From: Thermoanaerobaculia bacterium
GTDB lineage: Bacteria > Acidobacteriota > Thermoanaerobaculia > Multivoradales > J023
NCBI GenBank assembly: GCA_030431255.1
Contig: JAUIJL010000001.1
Span: 744,001-808,000, forward strand
Reading direction: 5' to 3'
Length of the DNA stretch: 64,000 bases
The notes beneath the pieces were generated by a model. The model saw only the letters and a list, made by a program, of their open reading frames with translations, had not been told where the DNA came from and ran no database searches. The position numbers were made by a program, and so were the translations under genes. Positions within the stretch are counted from its first letter, which is position 1. The number at the start of each line of letters is the position of its first letter. Positions 40,614-49,263 of the stretch are shown in pieces.

Positions 40614-42812
40614 ATGCACAGCCGCCTCTTAGAATCGCGATACGAAATTCTGCAACCCCTACACGATGACGGTTTCGAGGCGGATTTTTTGGTCCGCCAC
40701 CGGCAGCTGGGTGAGACCTGCCGGGTCAAAATCCGGCCCCACGGTTTGGAAGATCCGACTCGTCGAGCCTTCTACGATCGACATCTACCTTGGTTCACCC
40801 GGCTGAAACATCCGGGCATCCTGCCGGTCTACGACGTGCATGTGGATGACCCCACGTGGGCCGTCTTGGAAATGAAAGGTGCCAAAGGGCCGACCCTCGA
40901 TACCTTGATGGTGGATGCCAGCTTCCAACGCACCGGCGCGGCCCTGCCGGTGCCGACCGCGCTCCAGCTGGCGGACCAAGCCCTCGAAGCGGTGGCCTAC
41001 CTGCACGGCGAAGGTTGGGCCCACGGCTCGCTGGCGCCGGATCGATTCCTGCTCACCCGTGACGGCGCCGAGGCGGAGCCGCGTCTACAGCTGGCGGATC
41101 CGGGATTTGCGCGATTGGTGGGCGCGTCGGAGCGCACCACCGCCGGCGGGCTGCTGATGCATAAGTTGCGCTATTCGCCGCCGGAGCAATTTCTCGGTGA
41201 GGCGACGGACGCGACGGTCGGCGGCGACATCTACATCTTGGGGCTCTTGCTTTATGAGCTGCTGACCGGCCGGTATCCCGTGGCCGGCGACCACCCGACC
41301 TCGCTCGCCGCGGGGCATCTCCTGCGTCCGATCTTGCCGTTCAACGAAAGCGATGCCGAGGGACGGGTGCCGGCCGGAGTGCGCCGGGCGGTCGAGCGTT
41401 GTTTGGCGAAGAAACCGGAAGAACGTTTTGCCGACGTCGTCGGATTGAGAAAGGCTCTGAGTGAGGCCCGTCCGCCTTCACCGGCGACGGAAAAGCAGGT
41501 GATCGATCTTTGGCTGGAAGACGAGCCGCCGGGCCCGCAATCGGCCGCGACCGCCGACTTCAGCACCCGCGATCTTACGGAGCTGGAGCGGCGGGCCAAG
41601 TCTCGACATCTATTGGATCAAGCCAAGCTGGCGCTGGCGAGTGAGGACCACGCCGGAGCGCGTCGGCTGTTGCGGGAAGCCCAGAGCATCGCGCCCGACG
41701 ATCCCCAGGTGGCTCGGCTGCTGCGGGAGGTGGAGAAGGCTACCCGGGAGCGTCAGCTGCAGGAAGAGCGCAATCGGCAGGTTTTGAAGGTGAAGGCCGA
41801 GGTCGAGGATCTGTTGGCCGCCGGCGACTGGCGCTCGGCTCGCGGCATGGTGGTTTCGGCCGTGGAGCGGTTGGGGGGAGGCCCACGGCTGCGAGAGCTC
41901 CGTCAAAAAATTGACGAAGCCGAGAAGCGGGATCTCGAAACCCAACCCCAAACGTCTTTGGGCACAAGCTCCGCTCTCCACGTCAATGATTTGGTGGAGC
42001 GGGCCCGTCAGCTCTCCCAAACCGAGGATTTGGAGCGCGCTCAAGAGGCCCTCGGTCAAGCCTTGGAGCTGGACCCCACCCACGCCGCGGCGCGCACCCT
42101 CTCCGAGTCGGTGAAGGCGCTAGTGGAGCTGCGTCAAGGGGAAAATCAACGGCAAGAGAACCTTTTGCAAACCACCCAATCGATTCGCCGTTTGTTGGAG
42201 AAGAACGATCCCGGCGGTGCCATGGCCCAGCTACAAAAGGCCGTGGCACGACACGGCGACCGTCGAGACTTGCAGGAGCTGAGGTACCAAATCGCCGAGG
42301 CATTCCTCAACGCCGATCTGGGACGCGAGCCTCTGCCACCATCTCCTTCACTGCCACCGTCTCCTTCTTTGCCACCGTCCCCTTCATTGCCGCCTTCGCC
42401 GGATCTTCCGGTATCGGCATCGCCGAGGTCCACGTCAGAGGTCGAGCCGCAGGGGGCTGCGCCGCCTCCGTCGGGCAGAGCCTCGGACGGCTCGTCGGAA
42501 GGTTCCTACGACTCCCAGGGTATGTCGGTCGACGAGCTGCCTCTGGTGGGATCCGGACCGATGAGCCCCCCCGAGAACCTCGTCCCTCAGCCCTCGGTGG
42601 TCCTCACCCGGGAACCGGCATTGCCGCACTGGCGCTGGTGGTTGTTGATCGCTCTGCTCATGGTTTTGGTGGCTATGTTGGGGAATTGGCTGGCGTCCAG
42701 GGGCTCCCAGCGGCAGGGGGAAGAGCCCGCTCAGCCGGTGGCCACCGAGGATGTCCGTTTTACCGCCGAGGCGGTAGCAGCCGGAGCTCCGACTTTCCGG
42801 TACAATCGATAA
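40614..42812 (+). CDS. Membrane-anchored Ser/Thr pseudokinase with TPR-like repeats
   Basis: A 732-residue protein. Residues 8 to about 285 have a protein-kinase fold (YLHGEGWAHGSLAPDRFLL, HKLRYSPPEQFLG, DIYILGLLLYELLTGRYPV). The catalytic loop HRDLKPxN reads HGSLAPDR (H137, S139), so the catalytic Asp is lost. DFG is DPG (D162), the glycine loop is absent (LHDDGFEADFLV), while Lys39 is kept. Helical TPR-like repeats follow (about 320-560), then a Pro-rich linker encoded by an 18-bp tandem repeat, and a single TM helix near the C-terminus (WRWWLLIALLMVLVAMLGNWL). It is probably a scaffold rather than an active kinase. Monocistronic or with the following hydrolase-OsmC gene 63 nt downstream. 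Confidence 0.85.
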   Translation: MHSRLLESRYEILQPLHDDGFEADFLVRHRQLGETCRVKIRPHGLEDPTRRAFYDRHLPWFTRLKHPGILPVYDVHVDDPTWAVLEMKGAKGPTLDTLMVDASFQRTGAALPVPTALQLADQALEAVAYLHGEGWAHGSLAPDRFLLTRDGAEAEPRLQLADPGFARLVGASERTTAGGLLMHKLRYSPPEQFLGEATDATVGGDIYILGLLLYELLTGRYPVAGDHPTSLAAGHLLRPILPFNESDAEGRVPAGVRRAVERCLAKKPEERFADVVGLRKALSEARPPSPATEKQVIDLWLEDEPPGPQSAATADFSTRDLTELERRAKSRHLLDQAKLALASEDHAGARRLLREAQSIAPDDPQVARLLREVEKATRERQLQEERNRQVLKVKAEVEDLLAAGDWRSARGMVVSAVERLGGGPRLRELRQKIDEAEKRDLETQPQTSLGTSSALHVNDLVERARQLSQTEDLERAQEALGQALELDPTHAAARTLSESVKALVELRQGENQRQENLLQTTQSIRRLLEKNDPGGAMAQLQKAVARHGDRRDLQELRYQIAEAFLNADLGREPLPPSPSLPPSPSLPPSPSLPPSPDLPVSASPRSTSEVEPQGAAPPPSGRASDGSSEGSYDSQGMSVDELPLVGSGPMSPPENLVPQPSVVLTREPALPHWRWWLLIALLMVLVAMLGNWLASRGSQRQGEEPAQPVATEDVRFTAEAVAAGAPTFRYNR
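42333..42404 (+). repeat. 18-bp tandem repeat, four units, coding for LPPSPS linker
   Basis: Four consecutive 18-bp units encode LPPSPS three times and LPPSPD once. They differ mainly at third positions (CCA/CCG, TCT/TCC), so this is an ageing in-frame minisatellite forming an extended Pro/Ser linker between the TPR-like region and the membrane helix of the pseudokinase. Confidence 0.85.
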
Positions 42813-42875
42813 ACCACGAGACGTCGTGCCGGGCCGTTACAGCGCGCCGGCCGCTGGTGTCTCGCCATATGGAAT

Positions 42876-44120
42876 ATGATCACTGAAAAACTCTCTTTTC
42901 CCGGCGCTCTCGGCCACGACCTTTCAGCCCGGCTAGACCGTCCCGAAGACTCCGTTCGAGCCTTTGCGCTTTTTGCCCACTGCTTTACCTGCTCGAAAGA
43001 CCTGAAAGCGGCGACTCGCATCAGTCGATCCTTGGTCGAGCGGGGAATCGCCGTTCTGCGATTCGACTTCACGGGTTTGGGTCAGTCCAAGGGTGAATTT
43101 GCGGAGACCAACTTCACCTCGAACCTTGGCGATCTGGAAGCGGCCGTGGACTACTTGCGCTTGGCCCATCAAGCCCCCCAGCTGTTGATCGGCCACAGCC
43201 TCGGCGGTGCAGCGGTGTTGACCATGGCCTCGAAGGTTCCGGAATGCCGAGGCGTGGTGACGTTGGGGGCGCCGTCCGACACCCGTCATCTTCGAGAAAC
43301 GCTGCTCGTCGCGGCTCCGGAGCTGGGGGACGATCGCGAAGAGGTGGAGGTGACCCTGGCAGGGCGACCGTTCCAAATTCAACGCCAATTCCTCGACGAT
43401 CTCGAAGATCAAAAAGTCCTCAAAGCCGTCCAATCCCTGGGGCGACCGATTCTGGTGATGCATTCGCCCATCGACGATGTAGTCGATATCGATCACGCGA
43501 GGCGAATCTACGAGGCCGCCAAACATCCCCGCAGCTTCATTTCGTTGGACGACGCCGATCACCTTCTGATCGCCAAACCCGCCGATGCCGAATACGCGGC
43601 TGGAGTCATCGCCGCTTGGGCCGGACGCTATATCGAGCCCGACGAGCAGAGCACCGCCGATGAGGATCGCGTGGAAAAAGCCGTGGCTTTGGCGCTGGAA
43701 GAGGGAGAGGTCAGCGTTTCCGGGCAAGCAGGCCTACGTCAGTCCATTCGAGCCGGTGGGCATGTGCTCGTGGCCGACGAGCCGGAGCGTTTGGGAGGAG
43801 GAGACGAGGGACCGAATCCCTACGATTTGCTGTTGGCAGCCTTGGGAGCCTGCACAAATATGACCCTCCGGATGTACGCCAACCGCAAGAATTGGCCACT
43901 GGCGGGTGTCGACTCCATTCTGAGGCATCGCAAAATTCACGCCCAGGATTGCGCGGAATGTGAAACGGAAGACGGGCGGGTCGACGTGATCGAGAGGGAG
44001 CTGACCCTGTCGGGAGATCTGTCGGAATCACAGATCGAGCGTCTGATGGAAATCGCAGACCGTTGTCCCGTGCACCGGACGCTGACCTCCGAGACCGTGA
44101 TCCGGAGCCGGCGCTCATGA
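42876..44120 (+). CDS. Alpha/beta hydrolase-OsmC fusion protein
   Basis: A 414-residue two-domain protein. The N-terminal alpha/beta hydrolase (about 1-250) has the nucleophile elbow LLIGHSLGGAAVL, the Asp region VMHSPIDDVVDIDHARRI and the His of LDDADHLL. The C-terminal OsmC/Ohr-like domain (about 265-410) has NPYDLLLAALGACTNMTLRMYANRKNWPL with one redox Cys and IADRCPVHRTLTSE with the second. OsmC proteins reduce organic hydroperoxides through these two cysteines. This fusion is a known family. The stop overlaps the start of the poly(A) polymerase gene (ATGA). Confidence 0.92.
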   Translation: MITEKLSFPGALGHDLSARLDRPEDSVRAFALFAHCFTCSKDLKAATRISRSLVERGIAVLRFDFTGLGQSKGEFAETNFTSNLGDLEAAVDYLRLAHQAPQLLIGHSLGGAAVLTMASKVPECRGVVTLGAPSDTRHLRETLLVAAPELGDDREEVEVTLAGRPFQIQRQFLDDLEDQKVLKAVQSLGRPILVMHSPIDDVVDIDHARRIYEAAKHPRSFISLDDADHLLIAKPADAEYAAGVIAAWAGRYIEPDEQSTADEDRVEKAVALALEEGEVSVSGQAGLRQSIRAGGHVLVADEPERLGGGDEGPNPYDLLLAALGACTNMTLRMYANRKNWPLAGVDSILRHRKIHAQDCAECETEDGRVDVIERELTLSGDLSESQIERLMEIADRCPVHRTLTSETVIRSRRS

Positions 44121-45646
44121 GTCCGAGAATTTGGGATAGCGAGGGACAGAAGAACAGCCCCCGTCGTTCGTCGGAGGCCTCCGACGAAAAAGCATCGAAA
44201 CGGCCTTCCAAGCCGCGCAAGGTGAGGAAGGGCTCCCGCAAGCGCCGTCGATCTCGGGAGGTCGAGCGACCCGTTTATCGGGAGCCGGACGTCTTCGAGG
44301 ACGACAGCTCTCTCGCCTGGGATGCCGATGAGCCGAGCGACGTCGCCGAAGACGATCTGAGTGCATTCGACGACGAGGATGAGTCCGAGCCCTTTGTGCT
44401 CGACCGGCCCGAGCATTCGGTGTCCCGCAAGCACATCTCACCGGGAGCGCTGAAGGTCCTCTATCGATTGAAGAAGCTCGGCTATCGCTCCTATCTTTGC
44501 GGCGGTGCGGTGAGGGATTTGATGTTGGGACGGCGACCGAAAGACTTTGACGTCGCCACGGAGGCCCGCCCCCACGAAATCAAGCAAGCCTTTCGCAACG
44601 CGCGGATCATCGGACGACGGTTTCGGCTGGCGCACATCATTTTTCACGACGAAATCGTCGAGGTATCGACCTTTCGTCGCACCCCGGATCCCGACGAGCA
44701 GGCTGGGGGGCCCGAAGATCTGTTGATCACCAACGACAATACCTACGGCACGCCCCTCGAGGATGCCTTTCGGCGCGATTTCACCATCAACGCCCTTTAC
44801 TACAACATCGAGGATTTTTCGGTGGTGGACTATTGCGGCGGTATCGACGATTTGGAAGATGGTCTGATTCGGGTCATCGGGGATCCGCAGGTCCGTTTTT
44901 GCGAGGATCCCGTGCGCATGATGCGCGCCTGCGAGTTCGCGGGGCGATTGGGATTCAGTGTTGAGGAAGAGACCCAAAGAGGCATTCGGGAGAACCGCCG
45001 GGAGCTGATGAAAGCAGCACCCGCCCGCATGACCGAAGAGCTGCTTCAGCTGCTCAAATCCGGCCATGTCAACGCTTCGATGCAGTGGATGCTGGATCTC
45101 GGCGTGCTCAAGGTGGTGTTGCCCGAGGCCCTTTCGATGATCGAAGCCCACGAGCGTGGGGCCGGTAGCTTTACCGGAATCTTGCCGGTGCTCGACGAGA
45201 TGGTGGAAGAAGACCGCCATTTGAGCGATCCCGTCTTGCTCGGAGCCCTATTGCTGCCCGACATCATGCTGCGGCGCTTCGACTACGAGGAGCGCGAGCG
45301 CAAGAAAATGGCGTCGACCCAATTCCGCAAGGCGGTCGAGAACACGCTGAAGCCTTTTTCCGACCGCTATTCGATTGCCAAGCACAAACGCGCCATGTTG
45401 TCCCATGCTCTCGACGGATTCCATCGAATGTGCAGCCAAGAATGGACCCAAGGGCAGAGAATTCGATTTACCTCCAAGAGCTACTTTGAAGACGCCCTGG
45501 TGCTTTTCGAGATCCTTGTGCGTGCCACGGGCGAAGGAGAAGACGCGTTGGAGCTTTGGAACGGCGCGCGCAAACAGCGACGGGGCCGACCGAAGCCCCA
45601 TGTGGAGAGGAAAGGTCGTTCGAGGCGCCGGAGGGGCCGCCGCTGA
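44117..45646 (+). CDS. pcnB: Poly(A) polymerase I-like nucleotidyltransferase
   Basis: A 509-residue RNA nucleotidyltransferase of the class II poly(A) polymerase/CCA-adding superfamily. The N-terminal 100 residues are basic and acidic low-complexity sequence. The catalytic head is seen as YLCGGAVRDLMLGRRPKDFDVATEARP (GG-x-x-R-D and DxD) and TYGTPLEDAFRRDFTINALYYNI. The neck has GDPQVRFCEDPVRMMRACEFAGRLGF. The C-terminus is strongly basic (KQRRGRPKPHVERKGRSRRRRGRR), as in E. coli PcnB. KDFDVATEARP fits PcnB rather than a CCA enzyme. It adds poly(A) tails that promote RNA decay. The ATG at 44117 overlaps the previous stop. Confidence 0.92.
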   Translation: MSPRIWDSEGQKNSPRRSSEASDEKASKRPSKPRKVRKGSRKRRRSREVERPVYREPDVFEDDSSLAWDADEPSDVAEDDLSAFDDEDESEPFVLDRPEHSVSRKHISPGALKVLYRLKKLGYRSYLCGGAVRDLMLGRRPKDFDVATEARPHEIKQAFRNARIIGRRFRLAHIIFHDEIVEVSTFRRTPDPDEQAGGPEDLLITNDNTYGTPLEDAFRRDFTINALYYNIEDFSVVDYCGGIDDLEDGLIRVIGDPQVRFCEDPVRMMRACEFAGRLGFSVEEETQRGIRENRRELMKAAPARMTEELLQLLKSGHVNASMQWMLDLGVLKVVLPEALSMIEAHERGAGSFTGILPVLDEMVEEDRHLSDPVLLGALLLPDIMLRRFDYEERERKKMASTQFRKAVENTLKPFSDRYSIAKHKRAMLSHALDGFHRMCSQEWTQGQRIRFTSKSYFEDALVLFEILVRATGEGEDALELWNGARKQRRGRPKPHVERKGRSRRRRGRR

Positions 45647-45773
45647 AGGAAAGACTTGGGTTAACATCATGAACACCGGAGCGGGCCCACACGGCGCCGC
45701 TCGTCCGAGATCGGTGGTGTCGGCCGCCCGCCAACCGCGCTCAGTCATCACCCATCCGGTTTTGTCACTAGAA

Positions 45774-45816
45774 TTCAAAGCGAAAAAGATTTCAAAGCGA
45801 ACACTTGATTTCAAAG
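45774..45816 (+). repeat. Three TTCAAAG repeats in the sdhCAB leader
   Basis: TTCAAAG occurs at 45774-45780, 45791-45797 and 45810-45816, the last ending 14 nt before the sdhC start. The spacing is 17 and 19 bp. The copies could be operator half-sites or a chance A-rich leader. A GAGG ribosome-binding site follows at 45821. Confidence 0.3.
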
Positions 45817-45829
45817 AGAAGAGGTAAGC

Positions 45830-46507
45830 ATGGGCTGGATCATCGACCTGTACCGTTCCCCCATGGCCAAGAAAGCGGTGATGGCGGTTACGGGACTGAT
45901 GCTGTTCGGCTTCGTCGTGACCCATATGCTCGGCAATCTGAAGCTGTACCTAGGACCGGAAAAGCTCAACGCGTACGCCCACGGGCTGCGAGAAATCGGT
46001 GAGCCGTTCTTTGGTCACGGGCAGTTTTTGTGGGTCGCGCGAACCGGTCTCTTGGTGGCTGTGGGTCTGCATATTCTGAGCGCTTGGCAGCTCACCCAAA
46101 TTAATCGTCGGGCGCGACCGGAGGGGTACCGAAAGGAAACCCACGAGAAGTCCACCTACGCGTCACGGACCATGCGGTGGGGCGGAGTGATCATCCTTCT
46201 TTTCGTCGTCTACCACCTGCTGCACCTGACCACCGGCGATGTCCACTCTGATTTCAAGGCGGGCGACGTCTACCACAACGTGGTCTCCGGTTTCTCCAAC
46301 CCGTTGACCTCCGCCTTTTATATCTTGGCGAATATCGCCTTGGGCTTTCACCTTTTCCATGGGCTGTGGAGCATGTTCCAGTCCTTGGGTCTGAACGGTG
46401 GGCGATTCAATCATCTGCGCAAACAATTCGCGGTCGCCTTTGCCGTAGTCATTTCAGCCGCCAACATCTCATTTCCGCTCGCCGTCCTCACCGGACTCGT
46501 GCAGTAG
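45830..46507 (+). CDS. sdhC: Succinate dehydrogenase cytochrome b subunit
   Basis: A 225-residue inner-membrane anchor with five helices, of the single-subunit di-haem type found in Bacillus, actinobacteria and epsilon-proteobacteria. Candidate haem ligands are His in FVVTHMLGNLKLY, VGLHILSAWQL, VYHLLHLTTG and GFHLFHGLWSMF. It carries electrons between the iron-sulfur subunit and the quinone pool, here probably menaquinone. First gene of sdhCAB; the SdhA gene follows after 12 nt. GAGG 4-5 nt before the ATG supports the start. Confidence 0.93.
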   Translation: MGWIIDLYRSPMAKKAVMAVTGLMLFGFVVTHMLGNLKLYLGPEKLNAYAHGLREIGEPFFGHGQFLWVARTGLLVAVGLHILSAWQLTQINRRARPEGYRKETHEKSTYASRTMRWGGVIILLFVVYHLLHLTTGDVHSDFKAGDVYHNVVSGFSNPLTSAFYILANIALGFHLFHGLWSMFQSLGLNGGRFNHLRKQFAVAFAVVISAANISFPLAVLTGLVQ

Positions 46508-46519
46508 GAGCCCACCAGC

Positions 46520-48430
46520 ATGAAGCTCGACGCAAAGATACCCGAGGGTCCTATTGAGAAGAAATGGGACGAGCATCGTTTTCACATGAAGTTGGTGAAT
46601 CCCGCCAACAAGAGGAAATTCAACGTGATCGTGGTCGGTACCGGCTTGGCCGGTGCTTCGGCGGCGGCGACCATGGCCGAGCTGGGCTACAACGTCAAAG
46701 CGTTTTGCTACCAAGACAGCGCTCGGCGTGCCCACTCCATCGCCGCCCAAGGCGGCATCAATGCCGCCAAGAACTACCAGAACGACGGTGACAGCGTGTA
46801 TCGGCTGTTTTACGACACCGTCAAAGGCGGCGATTACCGCTCTCGCGAGGCCAACGTTTACCGCCTGGCCCAAGTGTCGGTGAACATCATCGATCAATGC
46901 GCTGCCCAGGGCGTGCCGTTCGCCCGCGAATACGGCGGCATGTTGGACAATCGATCCTTTGGCGGTGCCCAGGTCTCCCGCACCTTCTACGCCCGTGGTC
47001 AGACCGGCCAACAGCTACTGCTCGGCGCCTATCAGGCCCTGTCGCGGCAGATCCACACCGGCAAGGTGAAGATGTATCCGCGCACGGAAATGCTCGATGT
47101 GGTGTTGGTGGACGGACACGCCAAGGGCGTGGTGGTTCGCGATTTGGTGACGGGTGAGGTCTCCAGCCACGCGGGCGACGCGGTGGTGCTCGCCACCGGT
47201 GGATACGGCAACGTCTTCTTCCTTTCCACCAACGCCAAGGGCTGTAACGTCACCGCGGCTTGGCGTGCCCATCGACGGGGCGCGCTCTTCGCCAACCCCT
47301 GCTACACCCAAATTCACCCCACTTGTATTCCGGTCTCCGGCGACCACCAAAGCAAGCTGACCCTGATGTCGGAGAGCTTGCGCAACGACGGTCGAATTTG
47401 GGTGCCGAAAAAAGGTGGCGACAACCGACCGCCGGGACAGATTCCCGAGCAGGATCGCGACTACTACCTCGAGCGCCGGTATCCCAGCTTCGGCAACCTG
47501 GTGCCCCGTGACGTCGCATCCCGCAACGCCAAAGCCGTCTGTGACGAGGGCCGCGGAGTGGGACCCGGTGGATTGGGGGTCTACCTCGACTTCGCCGACG
47601 CCATCGGCCGCCTCGGGCAGGATACGGTATCCGCCAAATACGGCAATCTTTTCCACATGTACGAGAAGATCACCGGCGAAAATCCCTATCAGGTGCCCAT
47701 GCGCATCTACCCGGCCGTGCACTACACCATGGGTGGTTTGTGGGTGGACTACAACCTGATGACCAACATTCCGGGCCTTTACGCCATCGGCGAAGCGAAT
47801 TTCTCGGACCACGGTGCTAATCGGCTGGGGGCTTCGGCCCTGATGCAAGGGCTCGCGGACGGCTATTTCGTCCTGCCGTACACCATCGGCAACTACCTGG
47901 CTCAACACATGGGTGAGGACGTCACCACCGACGACCAAGCGTTCAAGAATGTCGAGGCCGAGGTCGCGGGTCGGGTGGATCGTCTGATGTCGATCAACGG
48001 AAGTCGCAGCGTCGATTCCTTCCATCGCGAGCTCGGAAAGCTGATCTGGGATTATTGCGGCATGGCCCGCAACGCCGAAGGCCTCAACACGGCCCTTGAA
48101 AAAGTGCCCGCCTTGCGTGAGGAGTTCTGGAACGACGTGCGGGTGCTGGGCTCGGCGGAGAACGTCAACCAGAGCTTGGAGAAGGCGGGTCGAGTCGCCG
48201 ATTTCTTCGAGCTCGGTGAGCTGATGTGCCGGGATGCCCTCGACCGTGACGAGTCTTGCGGCGGGCACTTCCGGGAAGAGCATCAAACCGAGGAAGGTGA
48301 GGCCTTGCGAGACGACGAGTCGTTCTCTTTCGTTTCAGCATGGGAAAAGAAAGAAGGCACCGACTGGCAGCTGCATAAAGAGCATTTGGAATTCGAATAC
48401 GTCAAGCTCACCCAGAGGAGTTATAAATAA
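46520..48430 (+). CDS. sdhA: Succinate dehydrogenase/fumarate reductase flavoprotein subunit
   Basis: A 636-residue subunit that oxidises succinate to fumarate with covalently bound FAD. The FAD-binding region is [21 protein letters not shown], and the covalent His is in [18 protein letters not shown]. Substrate-binding and catalytic residues lie in [23 protein letters not shown] and [15 protein letters not shown]-like sequence ([18 protein letters not shown]). Length and motifs fit the type B SdhA partnered with single-subunit SdhC. The stop overlaps the SdhB ATG by 1 nt. Confidence 0.95.
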   Translation: MKLDAKIPEGPIEKKWDEHRFHMKLVNPANKRKFNVIVVGTGLAGASAAATMAELGYNVKAFCYQDSARRAHSIAAQGGINAAKNYQNDGDSVYRLFYDTVKGGDYRSREANVYRLAQVSVNIIDQCAAQGVPFAREYGGMLDNRSFGGAQVSRTFYARGQTGQQLLLGAYQALSRQIHTGKVKMYPRTEMLDVVLVDGHAKGVVVRDLVTGEVSSHAGDAVVLATGGYGNVFFLSTNAKGCNVTAAWRAHRRGALFANPCYTQIHPTCIPVSGDHQSKLTLMSESLRNDGRIWVPKKGGDNRPPGQIPEQDRDYYLERRYPSFGNLVPRDVASRNAKAVCDEGRGVGPGGLGVYLDFADAIGRLGQDTVSAKYGNLFHMYEKITGENPYQVPMRIYPAVHYTMGGLWVDYNLMTNIPGLYAIGEANFSDHGANRLGASALMQGLADGYFVLPYTIGNYLAQHMGEDVTTDDQAFKNVEAEVAGRVDRLMSINGSRSVDSFHRELGKLIWDYCGMARNAEGLNTALEKVPALREEFWNDVRVLGSAENVNQSLEKAGRVADFFELGELMCRDALDRDESCGGHFREEHQTEEGEALRDDESFSFVSAWEKKEGTDWQLHKEHLEFEYVKLTQRSYK

Positions 48431-49194
48431 TGGACCTCACTCTTCATGTTTGGCGCCAATCGGGCTCCAATGCCGACGGCCGCTTGGTGACCTACGAAGC
48501 CAAGGACATCAGCCCCGACATGTCTTTTCTCGAGATGCTCGACGTGGTCAACGAGGGTTTGATCGAGAAGGGCGAAGAGCCGATCACTTTTGATCACGAT
48601 TGTCGCGAGGGCATCTGCGGTGCCTGCGGCATGATGATCAACGGCAACGCCCACGGGCCCCAAGGCGGCACGACCGCTTGTCAGCTGCACATGCGCAGCT
48701 TCAAAGACGGCGATTCGATCACCATCGAGCCCTGGCGCGCGGCCGCGTTCCCGGTGTTGAAGGATCTGATGGTGGATCGCAGCGCGTTCGATCGCATCAT
48801 TCAGGCCGGAGGTTACGTCTCTGTGAACACCGGCTCGGCACCGGACGCCAACGAAATTCCGGTCCCCAAAGCCGACGCCGACGTCGCGTTTGAAGCCGCG
48901 GCTTGCATCGGCTGCGGAGCCTGCGTGGCCCAATGCCCGAACAGCGCCGCCCAGCTCTTCACTTCCGCCAAGGTGTCGCATTTGGGTCTCCTGCCCCAAG
49001 GCCAGCCCGAGCGCTATCAGCGTGTGGTGGAGATGGTGGCGCAGATGGAGTCGGAGAGCTTCGGCAGCTGCACTAACCACCGGGAATGTGAAGCCGCGTG
49101 TCCGAAAGAGATCTCCACGGACTTCATCGCGCGCATGAACCGCGACTATTTCGCGGCCTTGTTCAAGGGTAAACGTCCCGCTTCCGCGGGCTGA
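48430..49194 (+). CDS. sdhB: Succinate dehydrogenase iron-sulfur subunit
   Basis: A 254-residue subunit carrying three clusters. The [2Fe-2S] ligands are in [16 protein letters not shown] and the following TTACQLHM. The [4Fe-4S] site is [16 protein letters not shown], and the last cluster is near [16 protein letters not shown]. It wires electrons from SdhA to SdhC. Last gene of the operon; a GC-rich hairpin lies 16 nt after the stop. Confidence 0.95.
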   Translation: MDLTLHVWRQSGSNADGRLVTYEAKDISPDMSFLEMLDVVNEGLIEKGEEPITFDHDCREGICGACGMMINGNAHGPQGGTTACQLHMRSFKDGDSITIEPWRAAAFPVLKDLMVDRSAFDRIIQAGGYVSVNTGSAPDANEIPVPKADADVAFEAAACIGCGACVAQCPNSAAQLFTSAKVSHLGLLPQGQPERYQRVVEMVAQMESESFGSCTNHRECEAACPKEISTDFIARMNRDYFAALFKGKRPASAG

Positions 49195-49209
49195 TCAAAT
49201 CCCGGGTAC

Positions 49210-49243
49210 GGCGCGGCTGCTTTCGCGGACAAGGCACCGCGCC
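49210..49243. terminator. Convergent hairpin after sdhB
   Basis: A perfect 7-bp inverted repeat (GGCGCGG at 49210-49216, CCGCGCC at 49237-49243) with a 20-nt loop sits in the 70-bp gap between the convergent sdhB and histidine kinase genes. CCCGG and CCGGG flank it. No T-run is present, so any terminator activity would be bidirectional and imperfect. Confidence 0.4.
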
Positions 49244-49263
49244 GACTCACCGGGAGCATCCGC

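Noticed and set aside
40332-40619. Possible small genes in the 344-bp divergent region
   Set aside because: The open frames are Arg/Ser/Pro-rich with no start signal or motif; more likely non-coding.
42876-44120. Hydrolase-OsmC fusion as a novel architecture
   Set aside because: This bifunctional family is already well known in bacteria.
47015-48286. 423-codon open frame antisense to sdhA
   Set aside because: Shadow of an unmistakable SdhA coding sequence; no domain or ribosome-binding site.
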